Shown here: positions 14,001 to 24,896 of the stretch, piece by piece
Numbering within the stretch: position 1 is the first letter of the stretch
Layout: every line of letters starts with the position of its first letter
NCBI GenBank assembly: GCA_963576735.1
Contig: OY755184.1
Coordinates: 6,510,001 to 6,574,000, forward strand
DNA length: 64,000 nucleotides
Origin: Bedellia somnulentella
Lineage: Eukaryota; Arthropoda; Insecta; Lepidoptera; Bedelliidae
Direction: 5' to 3'
Made by a program: the position numbers and the translations under genes
The notes under the pieces: model-generated
Seen by the model: only the letters and a program-made list of their open reading frames with translations
Database searches by the model: none
Told to the model about the DNA's origin: nothing

Positions 14001-17000
14001 TTCTAATTCCTTAGCTCTGGCTACCCCTTCTAGGGATTTATAGCCGTGAGTATATGTATGTATGTGTCTAATATTTAAAGGAAAGAAAAACTTCTTTACC
14101 AGCGGGGATTGAACCCACGACCTCCAGGTATATGCCCCCGCCGCTCTGCCAATTGAGCTATAGTCTCAAGTGGCTACTAGTGCGATTCTTTTTTCCTTTG
14201 CTTCTCTTATACTTTTTAAGTAGTAGTAGTGTACTCTGGTGTCAAAATTTTCCTTCCCTTTATTTATTAGTAAAAATCCCCACATGAGGTTTTCATTAAC
14301 AAAACAATCTAATAAAATTAAATGTTTTCTTAATTCAGCTAATATTATTGTACTGATCACACAAAATTTAATTTTAGCTAATATACCTTAGCATTCAAGA
14401 CATCTTTGAGTAAATTTGCATCAACAAAATCTATTTCATCTTCTATTGTCAACTTTTTAGGTCCTTTTTTGAGCCAATCTTCCAATATGTCACCACCCAG
14501 TGGCTCCCTTGGTGAAGCAGGAATCCAAGTCTAAAAAATAATGTTAAATGATCTTTAAACTATAAATTTTCCTGAAAGTTAATAATGAGTGCAAAATTAG
14601 CCAAGAAATTAAATAAGTTGAGATATTCATGTCTTCTAGACTGTGATTTTGAGATTTTTATAACTATCTTAACTTACTTTCTTAACATATGTCGAAAATA
14701 CATACATACACTCACGGCTATAAATCCCTAGAAAGGGTTAGCCAGATCTAAGGAATTAGAAATTCCTCAGCCACTTTTGGAAGTTGCATGGGGTAAAGAT
14801 GGTGAAATAAAGGTTCTTGGTGATGGGTCTCCAACCGCATCGCCCAAAATCCCTTTAAAGCCCCCAATACCGTTATTTGCCTCTTACGTACACCCACTGG
14901 AAGAAATGGAGTAGTGCTATTCTAAGCCGACACTACACAGTTACAAATACAATACGTCGAAAATATAAGTTTTATAAATAAGAGTCTAAACTAAGGTAAC
15001 TAAGGTAACTAAGGTTACTATGATCCTCTAAATTGTAGGAGCGAAGAGGAGGAGGAGGAGGTGTAAGAGCATGGATATAAAAGTATCTTAAAACAAGGAA
15101 TATGCCAAAATAGTCAGATACTTATTGCCTATATATTTAAAACAAGCAAGTTGCACTTTATCATTAAGGCTAACTAATTTAGTTCCCAGGCCACACAAAC
15201 TCCTATACCTATAATCCCAGCTTGTAACCAATATCAAGTTAATTTAAGATGGTGTCAATCAATATAATTTTAACAAATATACTTACAACATGCTCTTTTG
15301 CTTCTGGTGTCATGTCATCAGCACCCCATTGAAAGTCTTTGGGAATTTCTCCAACAGCTGAGGGTTTTAGTCCCAGTCCTCTTCTTCCTTTCTGATTGGA
15401 TGCTTCTACAGGTTCAATTCTTCCATGTTCATATTTACCAAGACCCTTTCCTGCTTTAAAACCCATCTTACTCATCATTTTCTTTACTTTATCAGAATAT
15501 TCACTTTTCATTGTATCATTATCATCATTTTCTTTTATTTGAGTTTCACTAGCATAGTGGGTGCCATTATCAGAGTTTGTATAATTATTTCTGTCTTCAT
15601 TGTCACTTTCGCTCTTTGGATTCCCGAACCCAATTTTGTAGTTATCGTCCTGTTCATCTGTAGATGACCCTTGACTTAATAAGTCGCTATTTTCTTCTTT
15701 ATGTTTCATGTTGTTTTCTATGTTCTGCTCATCTTCAGACTCTTGCAAAACTAAAATCAGAAGTAAGATTGTCTATTTATATAAATAAAAAGCACATCTT
15801 TAAAGCTCTACAAAGCACAAAGGCATATCTAAAAAATATAGTTTATAATATTATAGCATCAGATCACTTGCTAATAAATAAATTATATAAAGAAAAGTTT
15901 CCTCTTTCTCAAGTTTACCCTAATTCGCGAATTTGTTACAGGGCAATCAACAATACATATTAATAATATAGGTAATATTTTAATAAAAAATTACCCAATC
16001 ATAAAGTAACAAAATAAATTCTTTCAAATAGTATGAAATGTCTCAAAGGATAGATAGGTATTGGGGCATATTTGACATTTTATTTTTTGTATGCAATTGT
16101 TCATCAATATATATGTATAACAACTCTATTTTCCTGCAAATGTTTGCAACAAAAATGATTGCCCTTATTTTCTAGTATCTTATTCACATAAATTCTTTGG
16201 TCATGTTGTTTCATAAAGACTAATTATTTTTTTATAAATTTGTACTATGGGGCAGATTTTAATTAAATACAAGGCCATATGCCAAAATACAATATATAAT
16301 GTTTTATGTATATTTTTTTTAGTTTTTGCTTTATTATTTAGATTTTTATTAACTAAATAATCACAAGTAAATATTAAAATGCATCATATATGTAATGGAA
16401 TGGGTAGATCATATAAAATCAAAAGGTTACAGATAATATAGAAGGTTTACCAAATGCTATTTTGAAGGTGATCAACTGTGGTTATTATATGTTTGTATTG
16501 TAATTTGTATACAGTAACAAAGCTTCCATAACCAAATAATGTGCCTGGCATTAAGGAAAAACAGCCTTTTTTTAAATTTGGTTTTTTTTTTGTCTCCTTT
16601 GTTAAATACTTATTAGTTAAATAGAAGTCTATGTTTTTGTTTTATGGTTTGTTGTCAACATAGGAATGTCAATTAGAAAAATGTTGTTCAATAAAATGTA
16701 AAAGAAATTGGAGTCATGATTAAAGAATATAAAGTCTAAGATGTATTTTATTAATCCAATATAACTAAGAATGGAGATATTAACAAACGCTTCCACTGCG
16801 CAATCAAGAATAATAAAATAGTACGCAGATCATATGAATTGAAGAAAAGTAAAAAAGGAAGAAGAAAAAGAAAATGGCAGATAGGGAAATTTTACCAAAA
16901 CTGACGGCTGAAACTAATTTCAGTAATTGGAAATATAGAATTCAAATTTTATTTGAAGAAAAACAGCTATGGAATTTTGTATCGCAAAATGAACAAGAAG

Positions 17001-20000
17001 AAGAAAAGGTGGAAGTAAAGCTAAGAAAAGATGCAAAGGCGAAGAGCTTACTGGTACAATGCATATCAGATAAGTATTTAGAAGTAGTAAAAGAATGTAA
17101 AACAGCTTATGAAATGATGAAAAATTTGGAAAAACTATTTGAAAGAAAAAGTATTAGTAGCAGACTACACTTAAAGAGAAAATTAATGACAATTAAATGC
17201 AAACCGGAAGAAAGTTTGCAAGATTTCTTTTTAAGGTTCGACAACCTGGTCAGCGAACTAGTATCAGCTGGTTGTGAGGTACCGACTATCGATAAAATCT
17301 GTTACTTATTATCGTCAATGCCAGCAAAATACGGTAATGTTATCACTAGTATCGAAACAGTTGTATCGGAAGGAGAAGCCAATATAGAATTTGTAAGGTC
17401 AAGGTTGCTGGATGAGGAAGTAAAACTACACGAAACTGATTGCATGGAGCAACCTACTGCTTTTCTGTCGTGCTTCAAATGCGGTAGACGTGGACACAAA
17501 TCATATGAATGCAGACACAGAGGAGGATATGAACAAAGAGAGGCATTTGGAGAAAACTATGGTGGGAGACATTTTTCTGCTATGCGAGGCAATTACAGAG
17601 GAAGATTTGACAGAGCTAGAGGACGGTTCAGTAGACGAGGGCGATTTAAAACTAATTATGAAAAGGTAATGGCAAGTCCGACTAATAATGATAATAATTT
17701 AGGATTTGTCACGAGTGAGCGTAATTTGACTTGTCAAGATAGCGAAAATTTTATTGATTTTATTATTGATTCGGGAGCCACTCAAAATTTAATTATGTCT
17801 AAATATGAAAAATATATGTCAAATGTAGAAAATTTAGATACAGAGGGTAAGATTTATGTTGCAAATGGTCAATCTTTACCAGTATACAAAAAGGGAATAT
17901 TAAATGTTAAACACAAAAATAGGGTAATACCGGTTGAGGCAGTTATCGTAAAAGGTATAAGTCATAATTTGTTATCTGTTAGACGATTATTATTAAAAGA
18001 TAACAAAATAAGTTTTCAAAGCAATGGTGTCAAAATTTCTTACAAAAAATATCATATGACGGGAAAAATGTTTGGCAATTTATATGGTATTAATTTAAAA
18101 TTAGAAAATCAAGATAGATGTTTGATAACTGATAAAAATTTATGGCATAGAAGATTAGGTCACGCTAATAGAAAACATTTGTCTATACCATACTCTGATT
18201 CTGTGTGTGGACCTTGTGTTGAGGGTAAATCTATTAGAAAACCATTCTTCTCTTTAGATCGACGTAGATCCCGTTATATTGGAGAACTATTGCATACAGA
18301 TCTTTCAGGACCGGTAAGTACTACAAGTATTAATGATGAAGCTTATTTTCAAGTTATTATAGACGATTTTTCTCATTTTTGTGTAGTATATCTATTGAAA
18401 AATAAGAATGAAGCGACAAATAATTTAAAAGATTATATAAGCAGAATAGAGACACAGACGGGGAATAGAGTACGGAAGTTAAGATGCGACAATGGAGGTG
18501 AGTTTAAAAATAAAACTTTAATTAATTATTGTAAAAACAAAGGAATAATTATGCAATTTACTCATCCATATTCTCCACAATCTAATGGGGTAGCAGAGAG
18601 AATGAATAGAACATTATACAATAAATCCCGGACAATACTTATTGAGTCAGTATTACCAAAATACTTATGGGGAGAAGCCATAAAGTGTGCAGCTTATCAA
18701 ATAAACAGGTGTCCGTGTGTAGCAATAGGCAATAAATTACCCGCAGAAATATATTATGGGAAAGTAAATATATCAAACATGAGAATATTTGGTTCAAAAG
18801 CTTGGGCTACAATAGTACCAAAGCAAGGAAAATTTGATAAGAGGGCTAGTGAAATAAGAATGGTAGGATATGGTATGAATGGATATAGGTTATGGAATCC
18901 TAAGACTAATAAAATAATAGATTGCAGAGATGTGACTTTTGACGAGAGTGATATAAAGTATATATGTGAACAAGAGAGAAATGAAAATCCAAATGAAACT
19001 GGACAAATGCGGTAGACGTGGACACAAATCATATGAATGCAGACACAGAGGAGGATATGAACAAAGAGAGGCATTTGGAGAAAACTATGGTGGGAGACAT
19101 TTTTCTGCTATGCGAGGCAATTACAGAGGAAGATTTGACAGAGCTAGAGGACGGTTCAGTAGACGAGGGCGATTTAAAACTAATTATGAAAAGGTAATGG
19201 CAAGTCCGACTAATAATGATAATAATTTAGGATTTGTCACGAGTGAGCGTAATTTGACTTGTCAAGATAGCGAAAATTTTATTGATTTTATTATTGATTC
19301 GGGAGCCACTCAAAATTTAATTATGTCTAAATATGAAAAATATACGTCAAATGTAGAAAATTTAGATACAGAGGGTAAGATTTATGTTGCAAATGGTCAA
19401 TCTTTACCAGTATACAAAAAGGGAATATTAAATGTTAAACACAAAAATAGGGTAATACCGGTTGAGGCAGTTATCGTAAAAGGTATAAGTCATAATTTGT
19501 TATCTGTTAGACGATTATTATTAAAAGGTAACAAAATAAGTTTTCAAAGCAATGGTGTCAAAATTTCTTACAAAAAATATCATATGACGGGAAAAATGTT
19601 TGGCAATTTATATGGTATTACTTTAAAATTAGAAAATCAAGATAGATGTTTGATAACTGATAAAAATTTATGGCATAGAAGATTAGGTCACGCTAATAGA
19701 AAACATTTGTCTATACCATACTCTGATTCTGTGTGTGGACCTTGTGTTGAGGGTAAATCTATTGGAAAACCATTCTTCTCTTTAGATCGACGTAGATCCC
19801 GTTATATTGGAGAACTATTGCATACAGATCTTTCAGGACCGGTAAGTACTACAAGTATTAATGATGAAGCTTATTTTCAAGTTATTATAGACGATTTTTC
19901 TCATTTTTGTGTAGTATATCTATTGAAAAATAAGAATGAAGCGACAAATAATTTAAAAGATTATATAAGCAGAATAGAGACACAGACGGGGAATAGAGTA

Positions 20001-23000
20001 CGGAAGTTAAGATGCGACAATGGAGGTGAGTTTAAAAATAAAACTTTAATTAATTATTGTAAAAACAAAGGAATAATTATGCAATTTACTCATCCATATT
20101 CTCCACAATCTAATGGGGTAGCAGAGAGAATGAATAGAACATTATACAATAAATCCCGGACAATACTTATTGAGTCAGTATTACCAAAATACTTATGGGG
20201 AGAAGCCATAAAGTGTGCAGCTTATCAAATAAACAGGTGTCCGTGTGTAGCAATAGGCAATAAATTACCCGCAGAAATATATTATGGGAAAGTAAATATA
20301 TCAAACATGAGAATATTTGGTTCAAAAGCTTGGGCTACAATAGTACCAAAGCAAGGAAAATTTGATAAGAGGGCTAGTGAAATGAGAATGGTAGGATATG
20401 GTATGAATGGATATAGGTTATGGAATCCTAAGACTAATAAAATAATAGATTGCAGAGATGTGACTTTTGACGAGAGTGATATAAAGTATATATGTGAACA
20501 AGAGAGAAATGAAAATCCAAATGAAACTGGACAAATGATTAAAAGAGTGAATGAAGAATTAGAAGTTGATGAGAGTGAAAGAGACGGCTGTGATGAAGAA
20601 GAATATGTAGACTGTGAAGACAGATCAAGAGAGATTAATGAAAATAATAAAAATGAAGAAGAAGAAGAAATAAAGAGGAGTAGGTATGGAAGGGTTATTA
20701 ACACTCCATCTTATCTTGAAGAATATGAAGTAAATGCAATATACTGTTTGTGTTCTGGTGAGCCAGAAAGCTATGAAGATGCTATAAAGGATGTTGAATG
20801 GGTAAAAGCAATCGAGAAAGAACTTGACGCACACGAGAAATTACGAACTTGGGAATCAACAGAAACTTATCAAAAAGAAAAACACAAAGCTATTGAAACG
20901 AATTGGATTTTTAGAGTTAAACAAGATGGAACTAGAAAAGCTAGATTAGTTGCCAAAGGCTATCAACAAAGAGACGTCAAGGACTATTATTCACCGGTGG
21001 CGCGTATGACGACTATTAGAACAATGCTATCTCATTCAATAGATGAAGGATTACAAATAAGACAATTAGACGTTCCCACCGCGTTTTTCTAAACGGCGAA
21101 CTTAAAGAAGATGTGTATATAAAATGTCCACAAGGAGTAAATGGTAAAGAGAAAGTTTTCAAACTCAGAAAAGCATTATGATTAAAACAAGCGCCTTTAT
21201 GTTGGAATCAAAGATTTCATGATTTTATAACCAAGAATGGATTTACACAATCTTTAAATGATGTATGTCTGTATAAGAGCGATGATAGTATATTACTTAT
21301 ATTTGTAGATGATATTCTTTTAATGGGAAGTAGTACTATTATGAAAAAATTGAAAGACGAGTTTAATGTAAAAGATTTAGGTCAGGTAAGTAACTATTTA
21401 GGATTAGAAATAGACAGAACAGAAGAACGATTAGTAATAAAACAGAAAACGATGATTCAAAGAGTGTTAGAGAGGTTTAATATGACAGAATGTAAACCTG
21501 TTGGAACGCCTATGGAAACGCAGTTATATAACAGTAAAGAAGACTTAATAGATGTACCATACAAAGAGTTAATAGGATGCTTAACATTTTTGTCAATGAA
21601 TTCTCGGCCAGATATTACTTTTGCAGTCTCATATTTAAGTAGATTTTTAGACAAACCCACACAAAGTTTATGGAAAGCAGGTAAGCGAATACTTCGATAT
21701 CTTAAAGGCTCTATAGATAAAGGATTACTTTACACGAGATCAAGTAAAAAGGAAGAAACTACTTATTCTGATGCAGACTGGGCATCCGATATGACAGATC
21801 GGAAGAGTACAAGTGGTTGTGCTATTTTCTATGGTAATAATTTAATCAATTGGTATTCAAGAAAACAGAGTGCAGTTGCTTTATCTACTGCAGAAGCTGA
21901 GTATGTTGCAGCAGCAGGTGCAGTATGTGACATTGTGTTTATAAAAGGTATTTTGTTTGATTTGACTCGGCAACAGGTCAACACAACATTATTGGTAGAT
22001 AACCAAAGTGCAATAAGATTGATCCAGAATTCAGAGAATAGTAAACGCTCGAAACATATAGACATAAAGTTTCATTATGTTAAAGATATGTTAAAGAAAG
22101 ATTTATTTAAAATAGAGTATGTTCCAACAGAGGATAATATTGCAGATATATTTACCAAACCATTACCGAAATATAAACATGAGACTTTTGTTAGTAATAT
22201 GAATATAATTTGTTGAAAGAAAATGTTAGGTATTGTTATTTTGTGTTTATCAATTTAAAATTTATTTTATAGAAATTTGAAATTGAGGGGGAGTGTTAAC
22301 TACTTATTAGTTAAATAGAAGTCTATGTTTTTGTTTTATGGTTTGTTGTCAACATAGGAATGTCAATTAGAAAAATGTTGTTCAATAAAATGTAAAAGAA
22401 ATTGGAGTCATGATCAAAGAATATAAAGTCTAAGATGTATTTTATTAATCCAATATAACTAAGAATGGAGATATTAACAACCTTCAAGTATTTTTCAAAT
22501 GTTCTTGGTCTAGAAAATCATATATTTCGTTTTTTTGTATTACCATGACTGGTTGCCATTCAAACAAAAACTAACACATTGAATGTCTAAGAAAATAATG
22601 AGCATGAGAAACTTAATTATAACTAGGAAGTTTGTTGTTAAATAAAGTTATTTGTAATTCCCACCACTTACAGTAGATCAGATGAATTTAATAACTATGA
22701 AGCACCCATAAATATACTGTGTAAAGAACTAATAAAACTGTTTCTAGTTTGATAGGTGTAGGTGATTTGTGGAACTTTAAGACTTAGAACAGTGTTATTT
22801 AAAAAATACTTTAGTATTTTTCTTGCCATTACCATTTTAAAAAATGGTGCCAAAGCATAAATCCAAATGATTGTTCATTTAGTAAATTGTGAATAATAAA
22901 GAAAACACAGATGTTTGTTTTTAAATCTTTTGTTAGTTAGAAGTAGGAAAACCCTATTTAAGTATTCAAAGCATAAAATCGATAATGATAACTTTGGAAG

Positions 23001-23260
23001 GTTAGAATGTACCTGAACTAAAAGATGTAGTAGATGATGCTCCATAGTCATACGTATCAGTTCTAGTCCTTTTGGCAGGCGCCGGTGGAGTGGATTCATC
23101 ACTGCTTGACTCGTCTGTTGGCAAATAATTTAACACTTAACATTTGAAACATGTAAAAAGTATAGATACATTTTTTTATTAGGATAATCACATGTACACA
23201 GTAAGCTAAAATGAAATAATTTGTCGAGGTTATATACATGCCTGAAAGTTGTTTAGACAT
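5100..23260 (-). CDS. CMTR1: Cap-specific mRNA (nucleoside-2'-O-)-methyltransferase 1, 14 exons
   Basis: Transfers a methyl group from SAM to the 2'-O of the first transcribed nucleotide of capped RNA (cap-1), in the nucleus. Coding exons, read down the minus strand: 23260-23242, 23114-23013, 15750-15287, 14530-14387, 13757-13484, 13157-12961, 11869-11686, 11093-10868, 9749-9635, 9090-8841, 8478-8378, 7683-7568, 5983-5745, 5344-5100. Phases agree at every junction and give 2,676 nt, about 891 residues (human 835). A G-patch lies at about residues 128-171 ([17 protein letters not shown]). The FtsJ/RrmJ domain has the SAM loop [15 protein letters not shown] near residue 313, candidate catalytic Lys in [11 protein letters not shown] near 278, Asp in FLMADG, Lys in [10 protein letters not shown] and Glu in RPANSERY, i.e. 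the K-D-K-E set. The C-terminal part has the WW-like region ending near LLWPWE. The start gives a short first exon of six codons. Intron 1 needs a GC donor; all others are GT-AG. A 5.9 kb copia element sits in intron 2. Confidence 0.93.
5984..7329. other. CMTR1 intron 12, no gene
   Basis: Contains a GC-rich patch with a C/G-run hairpin near 6623-6657 (CCCCCCATGTGGGGGG). No protein family was recognised. Confidence 0.5.
7330..7412 (-). mobile_element. tRNA-like SINE head, antisense
   Basis: Read on the minus strand it has GTGGCCTAGCGTGACC (A-box-like) and GTCGCGGGTTCAAATCC (B box), but no good cloverleaf. Interpreted as a SINE head inside CMTR1 intron 12, not a functional tRNA. Confidence 0.6.
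7826..8135 (+). mobile_element. tRNA-derived SINE with LINE-type tail
   Basis: Head: GCCTCCGTGGTCTCGCGG and GGTCTCGGGTTCGAT. The body contains TGTGCTTCGGAGGGCACGT and AAGCCGTCGGTCCCGG, typical of lepidopteran SINEs. The end is GGCTGTGAGGATGAGGTGAG. It lies in CMTR1 intron 11. Confidence 0.8.
8632..8748 (+). mobile_element. Family A retroposon, 3' fragment
   Basis: It keeps only the last ~115 bp: AAGTGGCTGAGGAATTTC, TATAGCCGTTAGTATATG and a TGTATGTA tail. It lies in CMTR1 intron 10. Confidence 0.75.
9310..9530. repeat. Imperfect foldback with AATGCTC motifs
   Basis: GAGGAGCATTCGCGT near 9361 is the inverse of ACGCGAATGCTC near 9480. GAGCATTACATTAC near 9332 and AATGCTC near 9450 add further inverted copies. 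Probably a small MITE in CMTR1 intron 9. Confidence 0.5.
10264..10299 (-). mobile_element. Family A retroposon, 5'-end scrap
   Basis: Only the terminal ~30 bp (TGCTATTCTAAGTCGACACT) of a minus-orientation copy remains. It lies in CMTR1 intron 8. Confidence 0.5.
12025..12720 (+). pseudogene. 3' fragment of a non-LTR-type retroelement (Cys-His motif plus PD-type nuclease-like segment)
   Basis: The frame from about 12028 encodes [17 protein letters not shown] then [18 protein letters not shown]: a C-x-C...H...C cluster next to R..RH, as seen C-terminal to the reverse transcriptase in some retroelements. A shifted frame then reads RPDGL, a possible PD-(D/E)xK start. Several frameshifts and stops follow. 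The piece ends in an AATAAATAAATA tail. It is a dead fragment in CMTR1 intron 6; the exact clade is uncertain. Confidence 0.5.
13245..13380 (+). mobile_element. Family A retroposon, internal fragment
   Basis: Contains TTTTGGGCAATGCGCTTTTC and AAAAGTGGCTGAGGATTTTT, diverged from the complete copies. It lies in CMTR1 intron 5. Confidence 0.65.
13812..14066 (+). mobile_element. Family A retroposon, full length with 13-bp TSD
   Basis: It runs from CTGTGTAGTGTCGGCTTAGA to GCCGTGAGTATATGTATGTA. Flanking direct repeats are TCTAACATTTAAA (13799-13811) and TCTAATATTTAAA (14067-14079), differing by one base. It is about 255 bp, in CMTR1 intron 4. It has no A/B box that I can see and no TIRs. Confidence 0.9.
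14095..14165 (-). mobile_element. tRNA-like SINE head
   Basis: On the minus strand: TAGCTCAATTGGCAGAGCGG and GGTCGTGGGTTCAATCCCCG. The same head is at 31513-31592. A second, plus-strand, decayed copy of the body follows at about 14166-14310 (shared CCCCACATGAGGTTTTCAT). Confidence 0.65.
14701..14953 (-). mobile_element. Family A retroposon, full length with 12-bp TSD
   Basis: Minus orientation. Direct repeats ATGTCGAAAATA (14689-14700) and ACGTCGAAAATA (14954-14965) flank it. The (TGTA)n tail is at the left edge and the TAGTGTCGGC head at the right edge. It lies in CMTR1 intron 3. Confidence 0.9.
15751..16599. other. CMTR1 intron 2, left part
   Basis: AT-rich, with no recognisable gene or repeat up to the copia 5' LTR. 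Confidence 0.5.
16600..16785 (+). repeat. copia A 5' LTR
   Basis: Starts TGTTAAATACTTATTAG and ends GAGATATTAACA. Matches 22294-22479. Confidence 0.93.
16874..19015 (+). pseudogene. copia A gag-protease-integrase frame (first copy)
   Basis: 713-residue frame. Gag starts [16 protein letters not shown]. The zinc knuckle [14 protein letters not shown] (C-x2-C-x4-H-x4-C) is near residue 201. The aspartic protease motif is [10 protein letters not shown]. The GAG-pre-integrase motif is [11 protein letters not shown]. The integrase catalytic triad is seen in [15 protein letters not shown] and [10 protein letters not shown]. The frame should run on into RT but instead meets the start of a duplicated block at about 19004 and stops. 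Confidence 0.9.
17476..20531 (+). repeat. 1,528-bp tandem duplication inside copia A
   Basis: 17476-19003 is repeated as 19004-20531, from the zinc knuckle through integrase. Six bases, CAAATG, are present at the start, at the junction and after the second copy (17476, 19004, 20532). About five substitutions separate the copies. 1,528 is not a multiple of three, so the second copy is read in another frame. Confidence 0.95.
18966..21092 (+). pseudogene. copia A protease-integrase-RT frame (second copy)
   Basis: Starts inside the duplication and repeats zinc knuckle, DSGA protease and integrase. It then continues into the linker (acidic, [13 protein letters not shown]) and the RT N-terminal half ([20 protein letters not shown]). 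It breaks at the conserved AFLNG motif (about 21085) through a small frameshift. The next ~100 residues follow in another frame with a TGA near 21180 at the usual YGLKQ site. Confidence 0.9.
21323..22216 (+). pseudogene. copia A RT C-terminal part and RNase H
   Basis: Follows the RT catalytic [10 protein letters not shown] (just before 21323). Contains [15 protein letters not shown], the RNase H motifs YSDADWASD and STAEAEYVA, and [10 protein letters not shown]. The C-terminus DIFTKPLP is typical of copia. The frame is intact to the stop at 22216. Confidence 0.9.
22294..22479 (+). repeat. copia A 3' LTR
   Basis: 186 bp, TGTTAACTACTTATTAG to GAGATATTAACA. Near-identical to 16600-16785. Confidence 0.93.
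22480..23012. other. CMTR1 intron 2, right part
   Basis: No recognisable feature besides the intron itself. Confidence 0.5.
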
Positions 23261-23449
23261 ATTTATTATGTTTTCTCCTCAAACAAGCACAAGAAAACTA
23301 TATTTTACGTAAAAGAATACGTCTAAATAGTATATTTCAGCTCAAATTTAGAATCACACTAAAATTTATTTAACAACAATATTACTTCAATACAAATTAT
23401 AATATATAATGCATAATTTTAAGCAACCAATCAATATAAACTAGCCCTG

Positions 23450-24185
23450 TGTAGGTCCGGCTCGGTGGATTCAAATGATTCGAATCCCTGCGTGAGCCTG
23501 ATTGGCCTAACCGGCCCCACTCTTTCTTATCAGGTGCAGGTTCGCTTAACCGGGCCGCTCCGCACCGGCTCGGTTTTATTGTTTTCGAACAACAGGCTCA
23601 GGCATCAGGTTCAGGATCGGTTCGATTATTACCGTTACATTTGCTTTGCTTGCTGAATGTGAGAGCGAGACAAGAATGTAATACAATTTGAACTTGGGAG
23701 ACAGAGACGAAAAGAGAGTTGTCCTTTTTTGTTCTTTGTTTGCCAATTTCGTTTAATAGATTTATCAATCTTTTCATAAATAATGGTGTTTATAGTGATA
23801 TTATAAATACGATAGTGTTTTATGTTGTGTCACTTTCTGATTTGCATATATTTATGTGTAGATATTGTTATAAGATGTTGTTAAGATGTTTCTAAATATA
23901 TATTTTTTTTACACATAGATATTTTTATGTTAGCGAACATAGCCTTTACCCAAACAGAATCATTATACATATGAGATAATTGATTTTTAAATGTATGTCA
24001 ACAGCAATCGTTACGTTCCGTAAGCGTGGTATTTTTTGGTTGTTTGATTCAGTTCCGAATTTCATAACCGAGCCGGATTCGATAAGCGGTCCGGCCCGGT
24101 TAAGAGGATTCAGTACCGGAACTGAGCCTGAACCTGGTGATTCGAATCCCCTCGCGGAGCTGGATCTACCCAAGCCTAATATAAA
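23450..24185. repeat. GC-rich inverted-repeat element upstream of CMTR1
   Basis: GC-rich ends (about 23455-23620 and 24055-24175) contain many CCGG/GGTTCGAATC-like pieces in inverted order, e.g. GATTCGAATCCCTGCG near 23477 and GATTCGAATCCCC near 24139. The AT-rich middle has no gene. Probably a non-autonomous TIR element; it lies within 200 bp of the CMTR1 start. Confidence 0.5.
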
Positions 24186-24223
24186 CAGTTTATAAAAATC
24201 ATAAATACATATATAATATTTAG

Positions 24224-24748
24224 GGCCGAGGCTATTTTCACCGAAATTCTTTTTTTATATATGGCACAGATAAAGATAATATAAATAATGGTTATACGGC
24301 CCTGGTTTCTCGATCTTTTGAGCCAACCGAAAATCTAAGTTAGATTGAGAATGAATGAAGAGAAAACCCTTACTAAAAGTATTAAACAAAGCACAATACG
24401 CAACAAAACTAAGAAGCTTTATTTCCAGGAGCTTTAAATAGAATTTTAGTATACAGTAAACGGTTTCTTTTTGCTACTCTTTGTTTTGGAACCTAAACTA
24501 AAGTATTCCAGTAATTATCGGTTTTTGCTTGCACAACTACAACAGCTCACAACAAATAACATTATTATCATCCCACATTGGAGTCAATAAAATATAAGCG
24601 AGATAACTGAATAAAATCTATTAAACATTCCATTAATTTCATATCCATCCATCCATCCACGTCAATCTTCGGTGTCAATAGCCAAACATTGGCGGAAATG
24701 TCAACTAAACATCACAGCTGATCTTCCCGCCAAAAGGAGATTTTCATA
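24224..24748 (+). repeat. Dispersed repeat D, copy 1
   Basis: About 520 bp starting GGCCGAGGCTATTTTCACCG and ending near CTTCCCGCCAAAAGGAGATT. It includes CATCCATCCATCCA and GTCAATCTTCGGTGTCAATA. It matches 63045-63525 in the same orientation. No coding capacity; class unknown. Confidence 0.85.
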
Positions 24749-24896
24749 TTTTTTCGGTAAAATCAGCCGCGGCGAATATTTAGTTGTTTGTAGTTGAAAG
24801 TAAGGTTAACTTCACAGAGTGCATTTGGTTTGGTTACCAAACACCAGCGCGGTGTGACCACCACCGAAAACATTAAATTCATAAATTCTACTATAA

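Larger units (their letters stand above)
16600..22479 (+). mobile_element. Ty1/copia LTR retrotransposon (copia A) in CMTR1 intron 2
   Basis: Two 186-bp LTRs (TGTTAA...TTAACA) bound it, differing at about two positions. The flanks TCCTT and ACCTT suggest a 5-bp TSD with one change. The purine tract AAATTGAGGGGGAG precedes the 3' LTR. Order gag, protease, integrase, RT, RNase H marks it as copia. It lies antisense to CMTR1. The copy is not autonomous: the middle is duplicated in tandem, one frameshift lies near 21085 and a TGA near 21180. Confidence 0.95.

Noticed and set aside
15425..15667. Plus-strand open frame of 80 residues
   Set aside because: Antisense shadow of CMTR1 exon 3; its hydrophobicity is the complement of an acidic region.
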